Assembly: GCA_021850505.1 (NCBI GenBank)
Contig: JAJZLW010000117.1
Location: 1-7,039, forward strand
Reading direction: 5' to 3'
DNA from: Thermoplasmata archaeon
GTDB taxonomy: Archaea > Thermoplasmatota > Thermoplasmata > Thermoplasmatales > Thermoplasmataceae
Length of the DNA stretch: 7,039 nucleotides
Shown: piece by piece, positions 1 through 5,416 of the stretch
Layout of the letters: each line of letters begins with the position of its first letter
Numbering within the stretch: the first letter of the stretch is position 1
Position numbers and translations under genes: made by a program
The notes under the pieces: model-generated
Told to the model about the DNA's origin: nothing
Seen by the model: only the letters and a program-made list of their open reading frames with translations
Database searches by the model: none

Positions 1-473
1 TTCCTGACATGGTTAGAAAGATGCAGGTTGAATGCCTTGAGGTTCTCAAGGAGTGCAGGGTTGCAGCTGACATACCCTCAAAAAAGAAGGATCTTCTTTC
101 CATAAGGGATCGGTACATGAAGGATCTCGGCAGATCCGGCAGCAGTGATTACATGGTACACTTCAGGATAACCAGGCATCATGATGAATACGTGGTCAAC
201 AACCTCCAGAAAAGCGTTCTTAAGGCATACATGTCCGGTGGCATGGATATAAACCCGGGCGAGAGCGTTGAAGCAGTCGTAACGGATGGATCCAGGCATA
301 TCGTGGATCCTTCAGGGAATGGAAGCATAGACCGTTCTTTCTATAAGAAATATATAGACCGCGGTTTTGAGTGCTTCGCCTTCATACTATCGCTTTTCGA
401 TAAGGAAACTACCCTGTATGATCCAGTATACTCTCGACCTTCTCAGCGAGTGAATCTATCGGAACATCATTGA
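1..473 (+). CDS. polB: Family B DNA polymerase, C-terminal fragment (5' end outside window)
   Basis: This is the 3' end of a family B (archaeal replicative-type) DNA polymerase. The frame is open to the left edge (first complete codon at 3), so the Met at 9 is almost certainly internal. The visible part corresponds to the end of the palm and the thumb. It opens with a helical stretch (VRKMQVECLEVLKE), followed by a segment typical of PolB C-termini: FRITRHHDEYVVNNLQKS, then a helix ending KAYMSGG, then the conserved INPGESVEAVVTDG strand, and finally a FYKKYIDRGFECFAFIL helix. The polymerase and exonuclease active sites lie upstream and cannot be checked. After that helix there is a tail of roughly 25 residues with no recognisable motif. 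The last 65 bases overlap the 3' end of the oppositely oriented Orc1/Cdc6 gene. Family assignment comes from motif recall; which PolB paralogue this is cannot be decided. Confidence 0.8.
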   Translation, partial: PDMVRKMQVECLEVLKECRVAADIPSKKKDLLSIRDRYMKDLGRSGSSDYMVHFRITRHHDEYVVNNLQKSVLKAYMSGGMDINPGESVEAVVTDGSRHIVDPSGNGSIDRSFYKKYIDRGFECFAFILSLFDKETTLYDPVYSRPSQRVNLSEHH

Positions 474-1527
474 TCATAAGTATCTTCTCCACACCCTTCC
501 TGTCCCCCCTCCCCTCAAGCCTGCTCTCTATGAGGCCATAGGTCTCAAGCCGGCTAACTGTCCGGTAGAACTTCTGCCTGTCCATCGGAAGAAGTGAATA
601 TGTCTCGCTGATAATCCCGAACCTTTCCATTGCAGACGAGATGCCTGCAGACATGCCATCCCTGAGGCAGTATGCTGTCGCAAGCAGAACGGCCAGCTCA
701 TCCCTGTCGAGGCCATTCAGCTTGCTTTCAGTGAAATAAGGATTGATCAGTGCCCTAGCGCTCCTGACATCTTCAACCAGGATCTGGTCTGAAAGCCTGT
801 GCTTAGCAATGAACGCAGCCTTCTGGAGCATCTCAATAGCAACCCTTGCGCTGCCGAGCTGCGCCGCTATATCAGCTATCATTTCAAGAATGCTGTCGTC
901 AAAAGCGGTGCTGAAGAGTGCCTCTGATGCACGATCCCTCACTATCACAAAAAGCTCGTCCCTGGAATACCTGCTGAATTTGACCGGAACATATGAGGAT
1001 ACAGATCTGGCACGTTTCTTCCTCAATATTATGTACGGATCATCCAGGGAGATAAGAATGGATGACATCCTGACAGAATATATCTCCGGTGCCCTCAGGA
1101 TAGAGTAAAAACCCTTCTGGTCCTCTCTGAGGAGATTGGTACATTCATCGACAACAAGCAGTATACCACGGCCCCGCCTGGACTGTATCTTTGAAAGCAT
1201 CTTCAGGTAATCGCCTGTTGTATACGTTGACACCTGGTCAAGTTTGGTGAACGTTGATACTGCGGATCTGAGAAGAGATGTCAGTGATGGAAAAGAGAGT
1301 GCATTCAGGTAGATATAATCGAGGTCTCCAGCGATATTGGAGATGAATTTTGCAGTTGCAGTCTTTCCAGTACCGGGTTCACCATATATTATTGCGGTGC
1401 CACCTATGCCGCTAGAAAGAGGATCAATAATGGCAGTCTGGAGTATCTCAATCTCCTTCTCCCTGAATACAAGTTTCTGCGGTACGAAAGCAAGATTAAG
1501 GTACTGTTCGTTCCTTATTATCTGCAT
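409..1527 (-). CDS. cdc6: Orc1/Cdc6-like AAA+ ATPase (replication initiator family)
   Basis: A 372-residue AAA+ protein of the archaeal Orc1/Cdc6 family, whose members bind origins and help load the MCM helicase. An N-terminal FVPQKLVFREKEIEIL segment matches the family's lead-in before the ATPase core. Walker A is GEPGTGKT (49-56) and Walker B is ILLVVDE (122-128, D127/E128). The sensor 2 helix is LGSARVAIEMLQKA with R228. A winged-helix DNA-binding domain follows from about 275 to 365 (MDRQKFYRTVSRLETYGLIESR). Length is close to the family's usual 370-420. Two departures: the sensor 1 strand reads ILISLDDP, where most relatives have Asn (I-S-N-D), and Walker B continues as DECTNLL rather than the usual DEID. 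It may therefore be a diverged paralogue rather than the main initiator. The start lies 9 bases after the radical SAM stop codon, with no room for a promoter, so co-transcription is likely. No strong ribosome binding site precedes it (only CAGG directly before ATG). Confidence 0.9.
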   Translation of the reverse strand: MQIIRNEQYLNLAFVPQKLVFREKEIEILQTAIIDPLSSGIGGTAIIYGEPGTGKTATAKFISNIAGDLDYIYLNALSFPSLTSLLRSAVSTFTKLDQVSTYTTGDYLKMLSKIQSRRGRGILLVVDECTNLLREDQKGFYSILRAPEIYSVRMSSILISLDDPYIILRKKRARSVSSYVPVKFSRYSRDELFVIVRDRASEALFSTAFDDSILEMIADIAAQLGSARVAIEMLQKAAFIAKHRLSDQILVEDVRSARALINPYFTESKLNGLDRDELAVLLATAYCLRDGMSAGISSAMERFGIISETYSLLPMDRQKFYRTVSRLETYGLIESRLEGRGDRKGVEKILMINDVPIDSLAEKVESILDHTG

Positions 1528-1536
1528 CCTGAATTA

Positions 1537-3216
1537 TTAAGCCCTGGCCATCGTGCTAAGAGAAGTTATCTCCTTCTTTCCATCAAGGGAATAGTTCTTC
1601 ACCTTGTCTATATCAACACCGGCCTTCGATGCAATGCGCTCGATCCACTTCATCATGAGAAGGCCGCCTCCCGCTATTATAGAACCGGTGCCTGCACGTG
1701 CAAAGAAGTTGCCGTTGGTGTTGCTGAAGCCATCCCTTGCAGCCATCTTTGCCAGATGCCTGTAAGATGCGTAGTAGACTGCAAGCTGGTCCTTGGTAAG
1801 AACGCTCTTGTTGAGGGTTCTTGACTTGATTCTCCCAAGCGGAACATTTACCAGTGGGGTTACAGTGAATTCAAAAGGCCTGCCGTCGACAAATGAGTTA
1901 CTCAGGATGTTGATCATTGATACAGTCTCCCATAGATCTTCTGATGTTTCTCCCTCCTGGCCAACCTGCAGAGTAAAAGCAGGCCTCCAGTAATACCTGG
2001 TTTCGTTATAGACGCCCTGCCACACTATCTCAGAAAAAGTGCCATCTGCGCCTATCCTGAGTGGTAGGGTCTTGTTTGGCATGTGCATCATTGCAAGTTT
2101 GTCGCTACCGGTCTCGACCCCAGTCTGGACACCGATCCAGTTAGAAGGTCCCGCCTTAAGTATTTCTGATAATTTTTTTATCAGGTCCGGATAAGCGGCA
2201 GGTATAGATATCCTCCCATGCGTTGGGTTAGCTGTTTTCAAGCCCTTTACGGACATAACGGCCTGCATCAGTTCTGTCAGTGCCTCGGTATTCGGTTCAT
2301 ACCTGTTACCATGCTTGTATGCGAATATCTCATCTGAATGCAGCCATGCGTTATCCTGCCCTGCGGCTGTATTGACAGCAACCTCCCTGGCTACAGACTC
2401 CGGTGAATAATATCTTAGCGGTCTCAATGTTACTTCGCAGAAATCGCAGCCCACACCGCATCCCCTCATGACCTCAACCATGCCTTTCATTGATGGTTCT
2501 GTTATGAGTGGTATATCCTCAAGTCTAGGGTAAGCAGATGTTTCTATTCCTCTGGCGATGTAGTGTGGATCCTTGACTATTACCTTCCTGAATTTATCAT
2601 CATATGACATATAGCCCCTGTAGAACAGCTTCTCGTTGATGTTATTATCAACTATTTCCTGGAAAAGTTCCGGAACGATGTCATCTGTCTCTCCCTGCAC
2701 AAAATAATCAATGTTCATCCAGCCAATTTCATCCTTCAGGACGGTAAACTCCCACACACCAGGTCCGCCCACGACCAGCTTTGCCTTTTTTCCTCTTCTC
2801 AGTGCATTGACTTTCTTGATCAGGTTATCCCATTCCACCCTGACCCATGGCCTCATGTCCCCGCCCATAAGTACATAATAAGACATTGTGGTAGGCCCTA
2901 TACCAAGTGGATCCATTGTCGTTATCCCAATAATTTCAGTGTCATCTTTAATGAACTGATCAAGGTGATCCTCATGTGCAACCGCAATATCAGTAGGCGC
3001 ATATTTTCTCAGTAGGCTGGCCTGCAGTTTCCTGAGAGAATAAGGGGCGAAGAGACTCTGTCCGTCTGGCTTTGCTGGCAGTCCGGGTCCCTTAAGGAAG
3101 CGGTATATGCTCCCAGGAACGGCACGTGAAGGCGCACAAGGCAGGAAATCGAGAAGTGGAAAATCCCTGTAATTAGAGCTTAAAGTGTAGTCGGATACCA
3201 GTACAAATTTAGTCAT
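1537..3216 (-). CDS. B12-binding domain / radical SAM protein, archaeal family of unknown substrate
   Basis: A 559-residue radical SAM enzyme with an N-terminal cobalamin-binding-like (Rossmann) domain, roughly residues 60-190, and a radical SAM barrel from about 245 to 470. The iron-sulfur cluster motif is RGCGVGCDFC, with C253, C257 and C260 in the CxxxCxxC spacing. The cobalamin domain shows the GITTMDPLGIGP strand-loop (97-108) and VVGGPGVW (148-155), but I see no DxHxxG, so any B12 would be bound without the lower-ligand histidine. Its length and architecture resemble the Thermoplasma group sometimes called the Ta0216 family of B12/radical SAM proteins (from memory). Related B12-dependent radical SAM enzymes in archaea include the GDGT ring synthases and calditol synthase of membrane lipids, but substrate cannot be inferred here. 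The C-terminal ~90 residues (470-559) contain no motif I recognise. The start is supported by a TATA box about 32 bases upstream. It is the probable first gene of an operon with the Orc1/Cdc6 gene. Confidence 0.88.
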   Translation of the reverse strand: MTKFVLVSDYTLSSNYRDFPLLDFLPCAPSRAVPGSIYRFLKGPGLPAKPDGQSLFAPYSLRKLQASLLRKYAPTDIAVAHEDHLDQFIKDDTEIIGITTMDPLGIGPTTMSYYVLMGGDMRPWVRVEWDNLIKKVNALRRGKKAKLVVGGPGVWEFTVLKDEIGWMNIDYFVQGETDDIVPELFQEIVDNNINEKLFYRGYMSYDDKFRKVIVKDPHYIARGIETSAYPRLEDIPLITEPSMKGMVEVMRGCGVGCDFCEVTLRPLRYYSPESVAREVAVNTAAGQDNAWLHSDEIFAYKHGNRYEPNTEALTELMQAVMSVKGLKTANPTHGRISIPAAYPDLIKKLSEILKAGPSNWIGVQTGVETGSDKLAMMHMPNKTLPLRIGADGTFSEIVWQGVYNETRYYWRPAFTLQVGQEGETSEDLWETVSMINILSNSFVDGRPFEFTVTPLVNVPLGRIKSRTLNKSVLTKDQLAVYYASYRHLAKMAARDGFSNTNGNFFARAGTGSIIAGGGLLMMKWIERIASKAGVDIDKVKNYSLDGKKEITSLSTMARA

Positions 3217-3243
3217 TTTAAACTGATTTACTAATATATGGCT

Positions 3244-3252
3244 GATTTATAA
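3244..3252 (-). promoter_or_regulatory. TATA-like box for the radical SAM - Orc1/Cdc6 unit
   Basis: On the minus strand the sequence reads CTTATAAATC, a good archaeal TATA element. Its centre is about 32 bases upstream of the radical SAM ATG at 3216, predicting a transcript start only a few bases before the start codon. The position supports that start and a leaderless or nearly leaderless mRNA. No experimental mapping is available. Confidence 0.55.
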
Positions 3253-3346
3253 GATTTTTGCAAACCTGATAGAAAAACTTAAGTATGGTTCCATTTGGTA
3301 AGCTAAGATATTTAAAATTCAATATTTTTTCTGGTAATTCAAGATT

Positions 3347-3363
3347 AAAAACGCGAATAAAAA
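3347..3363 (-). terminator. Oligo-T terminator candidate after the small membrane gene
   Basis: Directly after the TAA stop at 3371 the minus strand carries two runs of five T separated by a short mixed stretch (ATTTTTATTCGCGTTTTTAA). Archaeal RNA polymerase terminates at such T runs without needing a hairpin. Together with the separate TATA box further downstream, this suggests the membrane gene is not co-transcribed with the radical SAM gene. Confidence 0.35.
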
Positions 3364-3370
3364 TTTGGAG

Positions 3371-3745
3371 TTACAATATGAGAACGAGCCATGCAAGAAG
3401 TAGCAGAATTCCGGCGCCTGTCACGAATATCCCAAGAATCGCGATTCCTAAAACCAACAAGATGATGCCGATTATTAGAGACAGGTCTCGTGCGTTTGAA
3501 TTGACCCTCTTCAAACGGTTGAAGATGGAAGAATATGTTATGAAAAGGAAAACTAGTAATATTACTGCAACTACGAAAATTGCAAGTTTCCCCAATACAA
3601 ATGAGCCAAAAGCATCAAGGGAACTCAATGCCCCTTTAACAGGGGTGAAGAAGCTTATAATATCAAGCACGAGAGCAATCAAAAGGAATAGCACTGTCAA
3701 TCCGGAAAAAAGCCTGGCCACAATGACTCTGTCCTTTCTTGACAT
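3371..3745 (-). CDS. Small integral membrane protein, four predicted helices, unknown family
   Basis: A 124-residue, very hydrophobic protein with four likely membrane segments: about 12-33 (FSGLTVLFLLIALVLDIISFF), 48-72 (FVLGKLAIFVVAVILLVFLF), 88-106 (LSLIIGIILLVLGIAILG) and 108-124 (TGAGILLLLAWLVLIL). A short charged N-terminus (MSRKDR) and a basic loop between helices 2 and 3 (RLKRVNSNAR) suggest these face the cytoplasm. The protein ends inside or right after the last helix. I recognise no family and assign no function. A long open frame on the opposite strand over the same bases is judged a shadow, because the minus-strand product has clear membrane periodicity and a TATA box 28 bases upstream. 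It is divergent from the Nei-like gene. The DNA is visibly more A+T-rich than the replication genes to the left. Confidence 0.65.
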   Translation of the reverse strand: MSRKDRVIVARLFSGLTVLFLLIALVLDIISFFTPVKGALSSLDAFGSFVLGKLAIFVVAVILLVFLFITYSSIFNRLKRVNSNARDLSLIIGIILLVLGIAILGIFVTGAGILLLLAWLVLIL

Positions 3746-3768
3746 ACTTGGACGCTATCACTTTCTGT

Positions 3769-3777
3769 ATTTAAATG
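3769..3777 (-). promoter_or_regulatory. TATA box for the small membrane gene (palindromic core)
   Basis: The minus strand reads GCATTTAAATAC, with its centre 28 bases upstream of the ATG at 3745, which fits a leaderless transcript. The core ATTTAAAT is a perfect palindrome, so the same bases could also place TBP for rightward transcription; that would start near 3798, inside the region before the preferred start of the glycosylase gene. Confidence 0.55.
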
Positions 3778-3813
3778 CTTGTACAAATTGAGAATGTTAG
3801 CAACAGCAAAACC

Positions 3814-3823
3814 AGATATATCT
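3814..3823 (+). promoter_or_regulatory. Possible TATA-like element for the Nei-like gene
   Basis: AGATATATCT is centred about 26 bases before the ATG at 3844, the spacing seen for the other leaderless genes in this window. It is weaker than the neighbouring ATTTAAAT element, which may be the real promoter with a leader of roughly 45 bases. Either choice agrees with translation starting at 3844; neither provides a promoter for the in-frame ATG at 3775. Confidence 0.35.
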
Positions 3824-3843
3824 TCGATAGTTTGAGATTGAAA

Positions 3844-4560
3844 ATGGAAGGTCCTCCTTTAAGGGTATTATACAGGAGAATATCTCACTTCAACGGCCAA
3901 TTATGCAAAGTTTACAGAAACGGTACGGTACAATCAGGCAACATAAACCTGATACCTTACGGAAAGAGGCTTGTAATAAAAATGCCAGAAAGATATCTTG
4001 TGGTTTTCTTCGGTATGTCAGGGGTCGTGAAAAAAACGCGGTTAGATGATGAAAGCCCAATCCTTGTAATAGTCAACGGCAGATCAGGTTATTTATATTT
4101 CTACAGATGCGCAATCTCCGAAAAAACGCTCGATGAATTTTCAGAATATTATGATCCACGAAGAGACATAATGGATCAAAAGTGGGATCCGGCCCTAGCT
4201 ATTTCGAAGATTAGTGCCTTGAGACAAACAGACTCCATTATATCTGACATTCTGCTAGATCAGGATATATTCTGCGGTTCCGGAAATATCATCAAGAACG
4301 AGGTACTGTGGAGAACAAGAACAAACCCTGAAAGAAAAGTATCAGAGATTAGCGACTTGAAGATTTCTGAAATAGTTAATTCTGTCACAGAATTCTCAAA
4401 GATTTTCTACAGTGCAAGACTTAATCATGCGAGACTGGCTGGAAAGCTTTACGTCTACAGGAAAAGAATCTGTCCATCGTGTTTAAACAAGATATCGAAA
4501 GGAAAAATAGGCATAACCAAAAGGATAACGTTCTGGTGCATTAACTGTCAGACACAATGA
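3844..4560 (+). CDS. nei: Nei/Fpg-family DNA glycosylase/AP lyase (endonuclease VIII-like)
   Basis: A 238-residue base-excision repair enzyme of the Fpg/Nei fold, expected to remove oxidised bases and nick the resulting abasic site. The N-terminus MEGPPLRVLYRRI aligns with the Nei motif MPEGP, with catalytic Glu2 kept but Pro1 absent. Other landmarks: YGKRL with the conserved strand lysine K41, FGMSG with a likely base-void-filling Met58, a helix-two-turn-helix (LLDQDIFCGSGNIIKNEVL, with the G147-N148 pair), and a C-terminal zinc finger with C210/C213 and C232/C235 around R227 (CPSC...TKRITFWCINC). The H2TH and finger strongly resemble the Nei-like proteins of Bacteroidetes-type bacteria as I recall them, whereas most archaea lack Fpg/Nei, so lateral transfer is plausible. 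An in-frame ATG at 3775 would add 23 residues and bury the N-terminal nucleophile; I prefer 3844. The segment between the motif and K41 seems about ten residues shorter than usual. Confidence 0.85.
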   Translation: MEGPPLRVLYRRISHFNGQLCKVYRNGTVQSGNINLIPYGKRLVIKMPERYLVVFFGMSGVVKKTRLDDESPILVIVNGRSGYLYFYRCAISEKTLDEFSEYYDPRRDIMDQKWDPALAISKISALRQTDSIISDILLDQDIFCGSGNIIKNEVLWRTRTNPERKVSEISDLKISEIVNSVTEFSKIFYSARLNHARLAGKLYVYRKRICPSCLNKISKGKIGITKRITFWCINCQTQ

Positions 4561-4580
4561 TCAGTTATCATTTTGTACCA

Positions 4581-4590
4581 ATATAATTAT
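4581..4590 (+). promoter_or_regulatory. TATA-like box for the DUF4382-like gene
   Basis: ATATAATTAT lies in the 56-base gap after the glycosylase gene, centred about 30 bases before the ATG at 4617. This predicts a very short or absent leader and separate transcription from the glycosylase. Confidence 0.5.
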
Positions 4591-4616
4591 TAACGAATTT
4601 TCTTTCTTCATAAAAT

Positions 4617-5138
4617 ATGAAAAAGGCTGCTACTGCAATAATGGCACTAGCGATAATATTGATAATTGTGGGGGGTTTCTTCGTTTACGACAGTTACATC
4701 CCAAGTAGTAATAAAGTTCCAGTTGACATGGAGGTTGCCGATTCTCCAAATACCTTGGCCTCAGCGGTTTACATTTCATTTTCCTCTGTGGAATTGCATG
4801 GCAATAAAACAGGATGGACGAACTACACTGTAGGCAATAAGACAGTCGATATACTGGGACTGACACTTTCAAACGCATCTCTGCTTTCAAAAGTTACTTT
4901 AACGGCTCAAACATATACAATGTTCAGGATATTTATTAAGAATGTAACGGTAGTGATAGCGGGTGTTTCTGTAAACTTCACCCTTGCATCTTCGTTTGCT
5001 TTCCTTAACCACCCCTTCACAATATCTGCAGGTAAGCCAGCAACTGTAGTTTTTGAGTTCAATTTAACCCAGGATCTTAATGTAATGAGCAGTGTTTTCA
5101 CACCTAATGTTGGTATTGAGGTCATGGAGCCACCTTAA
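4617..5138 (+). CDS. Membrane-anchored DUF4382-like surface protein
   Basis: A 173-residue protein with a basic N-terminus (MKK) and one hydrophobic segment (about 5-24), acting as signal anchor or uncleaved signal peptide; the rest should lie outside the cell. The exposed part follows the DUF4382 pattern as I know it: MEVADSPN near the start, AVYISFSSVELHGN...GW, VDILGL with a following LL, a strand around LTAQTYTMFRIFIKNV, then a second half with SSFAFLNHPFTISAGKPATVVFEFNL and a final TPNVGIEV strand. This is a beta-sandwich-like domain found in many archaeal and bacterial exported proteins; its function is unknown. Seven N-x-S/T sequons (N63, N69, N74, N86, N109, N120, N149) fit the heavily N-glycosylated surface proteins of acidophilic, wall-less archaea. 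It has its own TATA box and no lipobox cysteine. No partner is evident from the neighbours. Confidence 0.8.
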   Translation: MKKAATAIMALAIILIIVGGFFVYDSYIPSSNKVPVDMEVADSPNTLASAVYISFSSVELHGNKTGWTNYTVGNKTVDILGLTLSNASLLSKVTLTAQTYTMFRIFIKNVTVVIAGVSVNFTLASSFAFLNHPFTISAGKPATVVFEFNLTQDLNVMSSVFTPNVGIEVMEPP

Positions 5139-5160
5139 CGCTTTAAAGAATAACGATAAC

Positions 5161-5172
5161 AAATACTTTTAT
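5161..5172 (+). promoter_or_regulatory. TATA-like element in the 278-base gap, target unclear
   Basis: AAATACTTTTAT lies about 22 bases after the stop of the DUF4382-like gene. It would place a transcript start near 5193, inside the inverted repeat 5179-5212. No convincing reading frame follows, so if active it would produce a short untranslated RNA or a long leader for the gene at 5417. Confidence 0.25.
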
Positions 5173-5178
5173 CCCAGG

Positions 5179-5212
5179 TTGATCGGATAGAAATAATTCG
5201 GAAACCGATCAA
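5179..5212. repeat. Inverted repeat, 8-bp arms with 18-base spacer
   Basis: TTGATCGG (5179-5186) and CCGATCAA (5205-5212) are exact reverse complements. In RNA the stem could extend by two G-U pairs at its base. It sits just downstream of a TATA-like element in an otherwise gene-free gap, so it may be an operator, an RNA hairpin or chance. Apart from this repeat and the TATA-like elements, I see nothing else in the gap 5139-5416. Confidence 0.5.
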
Positions 5213-5375
5213 TTTCATTCCAATATATTGCAGTGAAAAAGCACAGAATTGCACGTTATAATCAAATATATTATTCGGGGCACATTTCTGACCTCAAAAG
5301 AAACCTGAATTAAATCTGGAAGTGGGTCTGCACATGGTTCGATGAAATTACCTGATTCAGATCTGTAAATATCAA

Positions 5376-5384
5376 AATATTTAT
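5376..5384 (+). promoter_or_regulatory. TATA-like box for the five-helix membrane gene
   Basis: AATATTTAT is centred about 37 bases before the ATG at 5417, giving a predicted leader of about ten bases. An AGGA at 5405-5408 could act as a weak ribosome binding site if transcription starts slightly further upstream. Confidence 0.45.
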
Positions 5385-5416
5385 CCAAGATAAACCTTGA
5401 TGCCAGGATACATGTA

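Noticed and set aside
743..1108. 121-codon + strand frame inside the Orc1/Cdc6 gene
   Set aside because: Lies fully antisense to the conserved AAA+ domain; Ala/Ser-rich composition is that of a shadow frame.
3285..3791. 168-codon open frame on the + strand opposite the small membrane gene
   Set aside because: Its product is a Lys/Arg/Ser/Thr/Asn-rich string without motifs, typical of the complement of a membrane-protein gene. The minus-strand frame has four clean hydrophobic helices and a well-spaced TATA box.
4630..5125. Two minus-strand frames (86 and 72 codons) inside the DUF4382-like gene
   Set aside because: Antisense to a protein with a signal anchor, a recognisable domain pattern and a TATA box; no independent support.
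5233..5313. 26-codon GTG-initiated frame in the 278-base gap
   Set aside because: Too short, no ribosome binding site, no well-placed promoter and no recognisable sequence.
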